This document shows, in pieces, positions 46,806 through 60,300 of a stretch of DNA of 64,000 bases (positions within the stretch are counted from its first letter, which is position 1; the number at the start of each line of letters is the position of its first letter). The notes beneath the pieces were generated by a model. That model searched no databases. It saw only the letters and a program-made list of their open reading frames with translations, and had not been told where the DNA came from. Origin of the DNA: Impatiens glandulifera (Eukaryota > Streptophyta > Magnoliopsida > Ericales > Balsaminaceae); assembly GCF_907164915.1 (NCBI RefSeq), contig NC_061870.1, positions 5,422,273-5,486,272 on the forward strand, given 5' to 3'. The translations under genes and the position numbers were made by a program.

Positions 46806-48254
46806 TTCCTTGTTATACGACTTTTATGACATTTTGTTTCATTTATTAAGAAGAATATATTATTCTTCATTCACTTCATTCTGTCAACAAACAAATATAT
46901 TACATTTAAAAATGATATCTTAATATCATAAAAAAAAGTAATATATAAGACAATCTAAATTTATAATTAGATTTTATTTTCTCCTTAGTTAACAAACACA
47001 ATATTACATTTTTATTAAACTTAAACCGTATGTTTCAATTATAATTATAATTATAATTAGTTTTAATGAATATTAATATATTATAATCATCATTAATTTC
47101 ATGAAAATAGAAAGCTAATTTGTTGGGATCGGTGCTACCAATAGAGACTAGGGTCTAACTATTGTTAGCAGCTTATGATAAATTCTTCCATAATAATCCT
47201 GTGAGGGATTAGTATTTGTTTCTATTCTTTACAAATAATCCAAACTCTTGACACGGATTCAAGTGCGGAAGTGTTCATTGGATTTGAAGCTTCATAAAAC
47301 TGAATGTAAAATGAAAAAAAGTAAGAACACCAATAGTTGTATGGATGTTCGGAGATAAAAGTTTAACGTCACCCCTTCTTCTCCAACCAGAAGGATATCC
47401 ACTAAATACTTTGAAACAAATACAACTCACTGATCTAACTATCTCTCTGTTGAACAAAACAACATTTGTTCAACTTACAACACTGAAGTTTATCATAGAA
47501 AAGACAGTATGTGATTACAATGTGTTTACATGTAGACAGTAAGAGAGATGTTTGATTTCGGTAAACTTTCTTGAATAAAATGTGTGAATCAGTAAGGTGT
47601 GCGTCATTGTCCTTAGGCTTCCATATATAGTTGAGATACACCAACGGTCGAATATTCTTTGAGGACATGTGACATGTGTCCGTTGGAAGGCTGCCTATAG
47701 TACGAGAGTACAACAGGCTCCGAATAATTTGATCGTGACCGTACTGAACGAGTAGTGCGCCGAATATCCTTTAATCTTCACTAGTAAAAACTGATTCAAT
47801 AACGACGAATTTAGCGACAGGATATATTTTCAGTCGCTAATAATTAATTAAAATGGTTAAGCATCGTATATATTCATCAATAAGGACAATATAAAAGAAC
47901 CGTCACTATTGGTATTTATCAACTAGTTGTAAAATAATTTTAAAAATATTAGGCCACAAGTTCAAAAACCACTAAATTAGTCTTCTTATGTATATTTTTG
48001 GAGTTATGACATTAAAATATAAGGTAAATCCTGAACTAGTTTATGTATAATGTGATTTTATAATTATAAAGTTCACTAATATATTTTGTAAAATATTAGG
48101 AAATTAGTATTCTTTATATTTTTGGAGTTAATGACAAACTTGATTGATAAAAATGATTTTATTAAAATATAAAGTAAGTCCTAGACTAATTTAGGTATAA
48201 AGTGATTTTATATAAAATTTAACAATTACGTTCACAACTTAAGAATAAATACCC

Positions 48255-48305
48255 TAACAATTTGGGCTTGTGAAATAATTTGGGCCCATTTATGAAACCT
48301 TATGT
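48255..48305 (+). promoter_or_regulatory. Site II-like motifs upstream of the captured ubiquitin fragment
   Basis: TTGGGCTTG (around 48263) and TTGGGCCCA (around 48283) are TGGGCY-type elements, as in plant ribosomal-protein promoters and upstream of RPS27A here. They may have been carried along with the captured gene. Confidence 0.45.
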
Positions 48306-48358
48306 TTAAATGTATAAGTTCATAGATTATATAGTTCCTCCTCTATATTGGAAAAAAA

Positions 48359-48960
48359 GGAAAAAGATGTCCGACGATCACTCTCGAGGTAGAGATCAAT
48401 GACACCATTGACAATGTCGAGTCTAAGATTCAAATAATAAGGTACTCGTTCTCTCTCTCTCTTCGTTGCGTTTATCATTCGTTCATCGGTGATTAAAACG
48501 AATCATAACTCTTCTACTATACAGGCCTCCCTCTTAAACAAAAACAATGATTTTTTCTGGGAAGCAACTTGAAGATGTCCATATTTTTGTCGATTACAGC
48601 ATTCAGAAAAGTATCCATCGTTTTGTTTCGTTTTTCCAATCGAATCTTGACGATTCTAATCTTTTTACTATGATTAATGTGTAATTTTCAAACTATACAT
48701 TGCGTTTAGTACTATCCTAGAGGAGCTATTCAATCTATATATTGAATTATAAATTTTTTGTTGATGGTATTAACTCAAAAATACAATAAGCGAAGTTGTT
48801 CTGCCAAAGGTAAACTCCATCTTCCCTTAAATTTGTATTCATAACAAAGGCCATCAATAAAGACTTAAAAAACAAATACTATATTAGCATTATAATTATA
48901 TATCCTTTTGAATGTTAGCAGAATGTACTAACAATGGCCCCAAATAGAAAGAGCAACGAA
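48359..48960 (+). pseudogene. Captured ubiquitin-60S ribosomal protein L40-like gene fragment
   Basis: Exon-like pieces read in order. TITLEVEINDTIDNVESKIQ (48374-48433) matches ubiquitin 12-31. MIFSGKQLED and DYSIQK (48546-48610) match ubiquitin residues from about 43 to 63. A broken LVL..PRGAI (about 48705-48735) matches the ubiquitin C-terminus. LMVLTQKYNK then RSCSAK (48761-48808) matches the L40 sequence LMALARKYNQ..RKCYAR. A possible last exon lies near 48930-48960 (C.NN.PK). Intron-like gaps with GT and AG ends separate the pieces. A stop (TAA at 48531) and deletions disable it. Introns and divergence show it did not come from the intronless RPS27A gene at 2521. Confidence 0.78.
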
Positions 48961-50332
48961 CAAGATACATAAGAAGAAGCAAAATAATTTGATAATGAAA
49001 TATACCAGTATATATCTTATCCTGAAGCCAACACGCCAGACATTCTGAAAATATTGACCTTCACACAACATTCCAAATGACTGGATCAATTAGAGACATG
49101 ACAACCTTAGAGAATGATATACCACTTCTATCAAAGTTAATGAAGATTATCAACAACGGATTCAATGTGCAATTAACCCAATAAAAGATGAGCTAGAAAG
49201 AGTATCTTCTTCCAAGAACTACATAAAAAGTAATTTTTCCTTTTTTGTTCAGTGTCAGGTCTTGTCATTGTTGTTTATCAGTAATTTATATGTACTTTGC
49301 TACATTCCAGCCCATGAGGTCCTTAATTCCGTCACCCTATTCTCTACTATTCTCCTACATTGGTCTAGGTACGCATAGCATTGCATTGCATGATAAGACA
49401 ATGCTAATTTGATATCATTTTCTGACCCATCTCCCAACAACTTAAACATCCAAGTAAACTTAAACCTTAACATGGGTAAGAAGTTTCACATTTCAGAAGC
49501 TATTATCAAATATCAACACCATCATCATCTAGCAATGTCTTAGAGAGTTATCATTTTTCTTTAAAGTTGTTACTATTATTTGGATTTTATTTAACAATTT
49601 ATTAAGATGAAATTAAGGTCCTCTTGGTAGTCCTTCCCATAAGATACTAATTTATACTAATTTTTTTATAATAATGTATATGATTAGTATAAATGTCTCA
49701 ATTGATGAATATTTACTAAAATAGATCTGAATATTTATTTTCCAATTGCATATTTAGGAACTAGGGGCAATTCTAAATTGAGCACATTCATCACCAACAC
49801 CATAATTTATGTTTAGTATGACATTTTTCAGTATAAGGAGGAAATTCAATCATGAATCTCTTATATATATTTACTAACTATATACATCAGTTTAATTTGC
49901 TTAAAATTGAATATGAGAAAGCAACTTGGTTGGTATTATTTTCCTTGTTTTCCTGCAATTGACAAGATTTTGTTAAGTAATATTTAGGTTATCTATCTCC
50001 TTTATAGCTAATTAGTTAACATAAAGATTTTATATCTACTTTTCGTTGTTTTTCCATAATCAAATAAAAATTAAAGTTTTTTCTGGTCTCAGGTCAATCA
50101 TTGTTGTATTACTGAATGTGTCTTGATTGATTAATTGACGTAAGACATTCAAATTGTAAAATATTTTACTCTATTTCACTCTGTCTCAAATAATTATATT
50201 TATGTAACAATTTTTCGGATAATTATCTATATATATTTCCAAGGAACATAAAATAAGAAAACTGTAAATAGAAATTAGATTAATAATGACTTATTCAAAT
50301 ATTATTATCCATAGTCTGAATTTTGATAAAAG

Positions 50333-50335
<3 letters not shown>

Positions 50336-50372
<37 letters not shown>
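50336..50372. repeat. (TA)n microsatellite
   Basis: About 17 TA units. Confidence 0.95.
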
Positions 50373-50373
<1 letters not shown>

Positions 50374-51301
50374 CAGTTTGAGTAACACCCATAAGAATTG
50401 AGTATATTACAACAATGATAGTTTGAGTAGTATGAATTATTAATTAAATTCAAAATTACATCATGTATATTTAATATATTATGCAGGAAGGTACAGCAAT
50501 TGAGAGGAGTTTTGACTAACAAGTAGAATTTGGTTACTTATTGTAATTTGACCATAAATATGACCACATGTATTACTATTATTACTCTTAATAAATCATA
50601 AATTTGAATTATAAAGTTATAATCTCATTCATTATTTTATGATTAACAAATGCTAAAGACATTCAATTACAAAAAGAAGAGAATTTTAGGATTGGGAGCT
50701 ACATTTTATAAGGGTTCTAATTTATACCCTTTAATTTATAATTGATGTATTTCTTACTCATTTTATAACATTCAAAAACAATAATTATTTATAATAGAAA
50801 TATTATGTTTTTTTGTTTGGCTAATATGAATGTTCTAGTTACAGTAATACATTTTTATTTTGACAACATTTAGATTACAGTTATAAAATTATAAGAGCAT
50901 AGAAAGAGTTTTAATTTCCTATACCATATGATTAGTGACAGTAATTTATTCCAGCAGGCATATCTTTAGCGACGGTAAGTATAACTGTAGCCAGATTATA
51001 GCTACGGGACCAATGGCGACAGGTGTATTTACTGTGGCTAAAGATCAATAACCACAATAATTTGAATAATAACGACGTTATTTACTGTCACTATTTGCCA
51101 GGTTTTCACTAGTGCTTGTCTTGTACTAGAAATATGGTTGAGAGATATTCACATACGTGGCGTTCATTCATTGATGGAATTAGCTAGCTTGTCAAACTGC
51201 TGAAGGAAGTGGAGTAGAAGGAAGTAGAGTAGGAAGCTAATAGATCGTGGGTAGATGAATACTTTCTTTAGACAGTTGTTACCACAAGGCAACAGACGCA
51301 T

Positions 51302-54300
51302 CCCTTCAAACCGCGTTTGAAGGAGTTCGACCTTGTCTAACTACGCTTCCCTTTAGAGTTAGTCTAAAGGAGTTAAACCCCGTCTAACTACGTATCCCTT
51401 CAGACCGCGTCTGAAAGAGTAAGACCTCGTCTAACTATGTATCCCTTCAGACTCTGTCTGAAAAAGTTAGACCTCGTCTAACTATGTTTCCCTTAAGACT
51501 CTGTCTAAAGGAGTCAGACCTCGTCTAAATACGTATCTCTTCGGACTCCGTCTAAAGGAGTTAGACCTCGTCTAATTACGTATCCCTTCAGACAGCGTCT
51601 GAAGGAGTTAAACCTCGTCTAACTACGTATCCTTTCAAACTTCATCTAAAGGAGTTAGACCTCGTCTAACTACGTATCCCCTTAGATTTTGTCTGAAATA
51701 GTTAGACTTCGTCTAACTACGTTTCCCTTCAAACTCCGTCTGAAGGAGTTAGACCTCGTCAAACTACTTATGCCTTTAGAATCTGTCTAAAGGAGATAGA
51801 CCTTGTCTAACTACTTATCCTTTTAAACTTCGTCTGAAGGAGTTAGACCTCGTCGAACTACATTTCCCTTCAGACTCCGTCTGAAGGAGTTAGACGTCAT
51901 TTAACTATGTATCCTTTCGGACTCTGTCTAAAAAGGTTATACCTCGTCTAACTACGTTTCCCATCAGACTCCGTCTAAAGGAGTTAGACTTCGTCTAACT
52001 ATGTTTCCCTTCAGACATCGTCTGAAGGAGTTAGACCTCGTTTAACTACGTATCACTTCAGACATGCCTGAAGGAGTTAGACCTCGTCTAACTACGTATC
52101 CCTTCAGACAATGTCTGTAGGAGTTAGATCTCGTCTAACTACGTATCTCTTCAGACTTTATCTGAAGGAGTTAGACCTCGTCTATCTACTTTTCCCTTCA
52201 GATTCCGTCTGAAGGAGATAGATCTCGTCTAACTACGTTTCCCTTCTGACTCCCTCTGAAGGAGTTAGACCTTGTCTAACTACGTTTCCTTTTGATTTCG
52301 TCTGAAAGAGTTACATCTCGTTTAACTACGTATCTCTTTAGACTCCGTCTGAAGGAGTTAAACCTCATCTTACTACATATTCCTTCTGAATCCATCTGAA
52401 GGAATTGGACCTCGTCTAACTACTTTTCTCTTCAGACTCCGTCTGAAAGAGTTAGACCTCGTCTAACTACGTTTCTCTTTAGACTCCGTCTGAAGGAGTT
52501 AGACCTTGTTTAAATACGTATCCCTTCATATAATGTCTGAAGGAGTTAGACCTCGTCTAACTACGTATTCTTTCAGACTCTATCTAAAAAAGTTAAACCT
52601 CATCTAACTATGTATCCCTTCTGACTCCGTCTGAAGGAGTTAGACCTCGTCTAACTACGTTTCCCTTCTAACTCTGTCTAAAGGAGTTAGACCTCGTCTA
52701 ACTACGTTTGCCTTCTAACTACGTCTAAAGGAGTTAGACCCCGTCTAACTACGTTTCCCTTCTGACTCCGTTTCAAGGAGTTATACCTCGTCTATCAACA
52801 TATCACTTCAGATTTTTTCTAAAAGAGTTAGACCTCGTCTAACTACGTATCCCTTCAGACTCCATCTGAATGAGTTAGACCTCTTCTATCTACATATCAC
52901 TTCAGAATCCGTCTTAAGGAGTTAGACATCCTCTAACTACATTTCCCTTTAGACTCCGTCTGAAGGAGTTAGACCTCATCTAACTACGTATCCCTTCAGA
53001 CTCCGTATAAAGGAGTTAGACTTCATCTAACTACGTTTCCCTTCAGACATTGTCTGAAGGAGTTAGACCTCGTCTAACTATGTATCCCTTCAGACATTGT
53101 CTGAAAGAGTTAGAGCTCGTTTAACTACGTATCCCTTCAGACAACGTCTAAAGTAGTTAGACCTCATCTAACTACGTATCCCTTCAGACTCTGTCTAAAG
53201 GAGTTAGACCTCGTCTAACTATGTTTCCCTTCAAACTCTGTCTAAAAGAGTTAGACCTCATCTAATTATATTACCCTTCAGACTCCATCTGACGGAGTTA
53301 GACCTCGTTTAACTACATTTCCCATCAGACTCCGTTTGAATAAGACTCTGGCTGAAGTAGTTAGACCTTGTTTAACTACGTTTCCTATCAGACTCCGTTT
53401 GAATAAGACTCTGGCTGAAGTAGTTAGACCTCTTCTAACAACGTTTCCCTTCAGACTCCGTCTGAAGGAATTAGACCTTGTCTAACTACGTATCCCTTCA
53501 GACTCTGTCTAAAGGAGTTAGACCTCGTCTAACTACGTTTCCCTTCAGACTCCGTCTAAAGGAGTTAGACCTCGTCTAACTATGTTACCCTTCTGAGTCC
53601 GTCTAAAGGAGTTAGACCTCGTCTAACTACGTTTCCCTTCTGATTCCGTTTGAGGGAGTTAGACCTCGTCTAACTACGTTTACTTTCAGACTTTATCTAA
53701 AAGAGTTAGACCTCGTTTAACTACGTATCCCTTCACACTCCGTCTGAATGAGTTATACCTCATCTATATACGTATCCCTTTAGATAACTTCTGAAGGAGT
53801 TAGACCTCGTCTAACTACGTATCCTTTCAGACTCCGTCTAAAAAAGTTAGACCCCGTCTAACTACGTATTCCTTCAGACTTTGTCTGAAGGGGTTAGATT
53901 TCGTCTAACTACGTTTCCCTTTAGACTCCGTTAGAAGGAGTTAGACCTCGTCTAACAACATATCCCTTCAGACTCCGTCTTAAGAAGTTAGACATCGTTT
54001 AACTACGTTTCCCTTCAGACTCCGTCTGAAAGAGTTAGACCTCGTCTAACTACATATCCCTTCAGACATCGTCTGAAGGAGTTAGACCTCGTCTAACTAC
54101 GTATTCCTTCAATGTTTCACTTCAGAGTCTGTCTCAAGGAGTTAGACCTCGTCTAACTACGATTTTATTCAAAGTCCGTCTCTTGGAGTTAGACCTCGTC
54201 TAACTACGTATCCCTTCAGATATCGTATGAAGGAGTTAGACCTCGTCTAACTACGTTTCCTTCAGACATTGTCTGAAGGAATTAGACCTCGTCTAACTAT

Positions 54301-55445
54301 GTATCCCTTCAAACATTGTCGAAAGGAGTTAGACCTCGTCTAACTACGTATCCCTTTTGAAAACGTCTGAAGGAGTTAAACCTCATCTAACTACGTATCC
54401 CTTCAGACTCCGTCTGATATAGTTAGATCTCGTCTAAATATGTTTCCCTTCAGACACTGTCTGAAGGAGTTAGACCTCGTCTAACTACGTTACCCTTCAG
54501 ACTCCGTCTGAAAAAGTTAGACCTCGTTTAACTACATTTCCCATCAGACTCCATTTGAATAAGACTCCGTCTGAAGAAGTTAGACCTCGTCTAACTACGC
54601 ATCCCTTCAGACAATGTCTGAAAGAGTTAGACCTCGTCTAACTACGTATCCTTTCATACATCGTATGAAGGAGTTAGACCTCGTCTAACTACGTTTCCCT
54701 TCAAACTCTGTCTAAAGGAGTAGGACCTCGTTTAACTACGTTACCATTCAGACTCCGTCTGAAGGCGTTAGACCTCGTTTAACTACGTTTCCCATCAGAC
54801 TACGTTTGAATAAAACTCTGTCTGAAGTTAGACCTCGTCTAACAACGTTTCCCTTAGACTCCGTCTGAAGGAGTAAGACCTCGTCTAACTACGTTTCCTT
54901 CAAAATCTGTCTGAAGGAGTTAGATCTCGTTTAACTACGAATCTCTTCAGATTCCGTGTGAAGGAGTTAGACCTCATCTAACAATGTATCCTTTCTGACT
55001 TCGTCTAAAGGAGTTAGACCTCGTCTAACTTCATTTCTGTTCAGACTCTGTCTAAAGGAGTTAGACCTCGTTTAACCACGTATCTCTTCAGACAACGTCT
55101 AAAGGAGTTAGACCCCGTCTAAATACGTATCCTTTCAGATTCCGTCTGAAGGAGTTAAATCTCGTCTAACTACGTATCCTTTCAGACTATGTCTGAAGGA
55201 GCTAGACTTCGTCTAACTATGTTTCCCTTCAGACTCAATCTGAAGGAGTTAGACCTCATCTAACTATGTTTTCCTTTAGATTCCGTCTAAAGGAGTTACA
55301 CCTTGTCTAACTATGTTTCTCCGTTTGAAGGAGTTAGACCTCGTCTAACTATGTTTTCCTTTAGACTCCGTCTGAAGGAGTTAGACCTCGTCTAACTACT
55401 TTTCCATTCAGACTCCGTCTAAAAGAGTTAGACCTCGTCTAACTA
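51302..55445. repeat. 47-bp minisatellite array in the D 3' LTR
   Basis: About 88 units. Phase points 53521 and 53568 show the 47-bp period. Each unit carries two perfect or near-perfect inverted repeats: AGTTAGAC-CTC-GTCTAACT and CCTTCAGAC-TCC-GTCTGAAGG, separated by ACGTATC/ACGTTTC. Units differ by point changes, and a few units around 53340 and 54550 are longer or rearranged. Confidence 0.95.
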
Positions 55446-55635
55446 CTTAAAACTTCTAATACAACTTGCTTTACATTGTGTCTAAATTAGCACTTTCATA
55501 TATTTGTTCTTGCATAAAATATATAGACCACTCAGCTTTATTCACAACTAAGTTTAACATAGATCATCTATATAATGTCATCATTAAATAAACTTATTCC
55601 CTAGTTTATTTTATTCAAAATAATTTGACCCAAAA

Positions 55636-55648
55636 ATTTCCCCTTTTT
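55636..55648 (-). other. Polypurine tract of element D
   Basis: On the minus strand, AAAAAGGGGAAAT directly before the 3' LTR, as in elements B and C. Confidence 0.8.
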
Positions 55649-55779
55649 GATGATGTTAAAAGTTAGTTAGAAGTTTAGGAAAAGAGACATAAGCAATAAA
55701 CAACAAAATTTTATATATATTAGCAAAAGATCTGGGGAAGATAACATACTTAATAGAGATTGACCAAAACTACAAAAAT

Positions 55780-56537
55780 TGGGTCATTTCCTATTCCTTT
55801 CTACCCTTGATTTCCCCTGGGCCTTAGGCCACTTCATTCCCCCCTTTTGACCTCATTTGAAAGGACAAAGTCCTAATTAGCTCTCTGAAGCGCCCAATTT
55901 CTTTTGTTTATCTTTATTTTTCCTACCCTAAGAACATAGTCAAGGACTCGTTGATAGTCCATGACTTTGGAGGACTTGATGAGGACACCATGTCCAATAT
56001 TTGTAAGGAGAGAAGAGAGTAGCATGTTAAACGGGGATGAATAACCAGGGCTTCCTAGGAAAAGTCATCATCTTCGACAAGCTATTGAAGATGATTTTGG
56101 ACCAGTTCATGTCAATCCCCTTGGTTATGGTGACCATCATTTCAAATACCTTTTTAGAATAGGTATTAGAAAAACTCTTCCTAGGAGAGACTTGGAGATG
56201 ATATCATTGAGGAGGCAGAACTCGACCTTTAAAATGGTCTTTGGCCCATGAGTATCAACCGGAAAGAGACACCCCTCAAAGGATGAATATGAGAATGCAA
56301 GTTGCATCAAAGATAAAACCATTTCAGAAGGATGGAACTCGGACGACCCCTTTGATGGGAGTCCGAAGAAAGAGGCAAAAGCTTCCTCATCGAAGAAACA
56401 ATTTTCCCAAAAATCTTTGACACAATAAGCCTATTGTCGACAAACCTCCCAAAGTTGAAGAATTCACGAACTTATAGTTCGTGAAGAGGATACATATTCG
56501 AAATTCATCTGAAGAGTTGAAGATGGAAGGGAAGCCA
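55780..56537 (-). pseudogene. Element D accessory ORF remnant
   Basis: Starts with MASLPSSTLQMNFEY at 56537. Landmarks match the element B accessory ORF: FASFFGLPSKG, LKVEFCLLNDIISKSLLG (56137-56322) and YQRVLDYVLRV near the end. Several frame changes and stops. It sits between pol and the 3' LTR, the same place as in B and C. Confidence 0.7.
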
Positions 56538-56670
56538 TTTCTTGTAGGAGGGTGTTGGAAGTACTAAGGATTTTTATACGCTTTAGAAACACAAAGGTTG
56601 TTCTTGGTGAGAGAAAGAAGATATTTAAAATTTCAAAGAAGATAGCAGATCTTTTCGGCTGAGAGATTCA

Positions 56671-56680
56671 CTCTATATAG
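56671..56680 (-). promoter_or_regulatory. TATA box before the D accessory ORF
   Basis: CTATATAGAG on the minus strand, 134 bp before the ATG. It is followed by a leader with pyrimidine-rich parts (CTTCTTTCTCTC). Confidence 0.5.
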
Positions 56681-57369
56681 AATAAGACTAACGTAAGACA
56701 TTGAAAATCATCATTGGAATAGAACCGTCAAAAATATGTTCCCAATAAACTCATAATGAGAAGATGTCAAATAATATCTATCATAAAATCCATCATAACT
56801 TTAGAAGATAGAAAGATGCAAAATTTCAGAGATATTAGTCACATTTTAAATATTGATAGACACGAGTCTTCAAGTTATTGGAGATATGACTTTTCAATTT
56901 TGAGCGGGAAGAATTCATGTACAGTTTAAGAGATGATGGACAACTGTCCTAAGGTTGAAGATGAATCATCGGAGGGTACACATTGTTAGACGTCTGACTA
57001 GCTATCCGCATACCTTGCGTCTAAGTTGGATAGACATTTGTTAAGACGACGTCTAACCACGCACGTCTTCAGGCATCTAACAAGTGTTCAGACGACGTCT
57101 AACCACGGGCGTCTATAGTTTCTTTAGACATTTGTCAAATAGGTAGATGTCTAACTAGACTTAAATTACAAGTTGCTTAAGCAACTTTTCGTCTAAGTAC
57201 GGAGTACCTTTAGATGACTAATCAGATCAGACCAATTAAGACCTCCGTCTACATATTTTGTCCAGTCATTGAGACAACAAATTCCCCCTCAATTCATGCA
57301 CGTATAATTAAAAAAGTTTAATTTAGATCAACAAGTCCTAAAATATTTCTAAAGTAAGAAAACTTAGTC
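56681..57369. other. Element D spacer between pol and accessory ORF
   Basis: Non-coding. It contains LTR-like GACGTCTAAC motifs (56985-57200) and, next to pol, the TTGAGGGGGAA run also seen in element B. Confidence 0.5.
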
Positions 57370-60300
57370 TCGGGGAGTGACTTTGTGAACACGTCTACCA
57401 CTTGTTGTTCGGTTGGGACATATTCAAGGCGAATATGCTTATGAATGACATGCTCTCGAATGAAATGATCTCTGATTTTGATATGCTTCGTTCAAGAGTG
57501 CAATACCGTTATATGTAATCGCAATAGCACTGGTGTTGTCGCAGAAAATGGGAGATTCTCCTGCCTCAATGCCGTAGTCCCTTAGCTGTTGTTAAACCCA
57601 CAAAAGCTAAGAACAACAGCTTCCTGCAGCAAGGTACTCGGCTTCAGCTATAGACGTGGCAACATACGTCTATTTCTTGCTAAACCAAGAGATCAGATGA
57701 TCACCAAGGAATTGGAAAGTTCTATTGATGCTTTTCCGATCAATTTTGCACCGTACTAGTTAAATTGAAACAGGAATCCTTCGGATACAACAGTTTCACA
57801 TTTTGAGTTCCCTTTAAATATTTCAAAATTTTCTTAGCAGCAACATAATGAGATTGTTTAGGATTAGTATGAAATCTCCCGCAGACACCAACATCAAACA
57901 TGATATATGAACGACTAGCGGTAAGATAAAGTAGTGAATCAATGATCCCTCTATAGGCGGTGATGTCCACACTCTGGCCATCTTCATCCTTGTCAAGCTT
58001 GCTTGAGGAACTCATTGGAGTAGCTGCAGCCGAGCAACTTTCCATTCCAAATTTCTTTATCAATTCTTTGGTGTATTTGGCTTGGTTGATAAATTTTCCT
58101 TCTTCAAGTTGACAAACTTGAAGACCAAGGAAGAAAGTTAATTCTCCCACCATGCTCATCTCGAATTTGTCCTGCATCAACTTGGCAAATTTCTCACATA
58201 ATTTGGGGTTAGTTGACCCAAATATGATATCATCCACATAAACTTGAACAAGAAAAATATGAGAATCTTTAACAAACTTAAATAATGTTTTATCTACATT
58301 GCCAATAAAAACTTAGTTAGAGTGTCATACCAAGCTCTAGGAGCTTGTTTAAGACCATATAAGGCTTTGTCAAGTTTAAGAACATGATTTGGCAATGAAT
58401 GATCTAAAAATCCAGGTGGCTGCTCAACATATACATCCTCATTTAAAGTTCCATTTAAAAATGCACTTTTCACATCCATTTGAAACACTTTAAAATCCTT
58501 AAAAGATGCATAACCTAGGAAGATCCTAATTGCTTCAAGTCTAGACACTGGTGCGAATGACTCCTCAAAGTCAATTCCTTCTTCATGTCTATAACCTTAA
58601 GCAACTAATCGAGCTTTGTTTCTCACAACTAAGTCATCTTCACTAAGCTTGTTATGAAAACCCCATCTAGTTCCAATGACCAATTGATTAGTCTGCCTTG
58701 GAGTTAGATGCCACACTTTATTTTTCCCAAATTAATTCAACTCCTCTTGCATTGCATTAATCCAATCTGGATAAGGCAGTGCTTCATTAATCTTCATTGG
58801 CTCAATTTGAGAAATGCTTCATTAATATTCTTTCGCTCAATTTGAGAAATAAAGGCAGAGTTTTCCATTTCATCCAATAATTGGTGTCTAGTCCTAAGAG
58901 GAGTATTAGGATTACCAATTATCAATTCAGGTGGATGATTTCTGTTCCATCAGAAGTTTAATCTTACATGATTAAACGTTTGATAAGATGGCCCCGCGAT
59001 GTCCAAGCTGTCAACAATCTGCTGACTTATAGTCTGGACGTCAGGTTGACTCTCAACCAGATCAGACGAATGAATCTTGTTGATCAGAGCTTCATCATCG
59101 CTATTAGATTCTAGACTTGTTGCTTTTAATCTGTTAGCAATATCAATGGAGTCGTTAGAATTATTTTCAACAAATTCATCACAAACAACATGATAGGATT
59201 CCTCAACAGTTTGTGTTCGATTATTATACACTCTAAGTGCTTTACTAACCGAGGAGTATCTTAACATGATTCCAATATCTGCTTAGCATCAAACGCGATC
59301 AAATAATCTTTCCTATTGTTGAGAATGAAACACTTACACCCAAAGATTTGAAAGTATGAAACTGTAGGAATTCTTCCAAATAATAGTTTGTAGGGTGTTT
59401 TATCAAAGAGTTTATTGATTATTAACCGATTATATGTATAGCATGTTGTGTTTATGGATTCTACCAAAACTTCTAAGGAACACTTGAGTCGGCAATCATA
59501 GATCTCGCTGCTTCCTTTAGTGTTCTGATTCTTCTCTCAGGAATTCCATTTTGTTGTGGAGTTTTGGCACTAGACAACTCGTGTCTAATACCAGACTCCT
59601 TGAGATAGGCAGTTAGGTGTCTGTTGGTGAACTCAGTTCCCCGATCACTTCTAATCATGATAATACTGAAGATTTTTCGTTTTGAAGTGTTCTAAGGATC
59701 TTAAGCAAATTTTCAGCCGTCTGATCCTTAGATTACAAAAATGTAACCCAAGTAAATCTTGAAAAATCATCAATAATGACTAGGTTGAATCTCAGTCCTC
59801 CTAACCTCTTTACAGGAATTGGACCGAATAGATCCATATGTAAAAGTTCCAAGCACCGATTGGACTGAGACTTCCCTTTACTTTTGAACGATGATTTAAC
59901 TTTGTCCTTTGAAAACATTAGATTTGGTAAACCAAAAACTAAATCATGCGAACAAATATTGTTAATGGTTTTAAAATTAAGATGATTTAATGTCTTATGA
60001 CAAAACAAGTTTTGATCATTTTTAGCAATCATGCATATGGGATTAGATATTTTATTTTTCTACTTTCGGTCAGAAAAATGTTACACTACTAATCCATAAA
60101 AAACATGCATGCGTTTGAAAATCAACAGTAAATCCATTATCACATAACTTGCTTATACAAAATCAGGTTATAACACAAGTTTTCAACAAGTAGCACGTTG
60201 TTGATGGTTAGATTACCATAGATAATCTTACTATTACCCATGGTCTTACCCTTGCTGTTGTCCCCAAACGTGATCTTGGGTATTGAGCAATCCGTAATTT

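Larger units (their letters stand above)
47779..51114. mobile_element. CACTA-type DNA transposon inside the D LTR
   Basis: Inverted ends CACTAGTAAAAAC (left) and GTTTTCACTAGTG-type (right), flanked by CTT on both sides (47776-47778 and 51115-51117), the 3-bp target duplication of CACTA elements. The D 5' LTR shows the empty site (GATCTTGTCTTGT near 62692). Subterminal GCGAC/AACGACG motifs occur near both ends. I see no transposase, so it is non-autonomous. It carries ubiquitin-RPL40-like exons. Confidence 0.9.
47121..55635 (-). repeat. 3' LTR of element D, expanded and interrupted
   Basis: Left end TGTTGGGATCGGTGC. The right end reads TTTGACCCAAAA, where the family terminus would be ..CCCAACA, followed by the tract ATTTCCCC. 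It holds the two-hairpin block (47340-47400), the CACTA transposon (47779-51114) and the 47-bp minisatellite (51302-55445). The left 650 bp and the minisatellite flank match the partial 5' LTR at 62244. Confidence 0.85.

Noticed and set aside
48359..48960. Capture from the RPS27A gene in this window
   Set aside because: The fragment has intron-like gaps and L40-like residues, while RPS27A here is intronless with a different tail.
51302..55445. CRISPR-like regular repeats
   Set aside because: Units are contiguous, about 47 bp, with no unique spacers, inside a plant LTR. It is a minisatellite.
57260..57300. TTGAGGGGGAA run as the main polypurine tract and LTR edge of element D
   Set aside because: The same run follows pol in element B, where the real LTR starts about 1.8 kb later. 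In D the LTR edge is at 55635, beside AAAAAGGGGAAAT.
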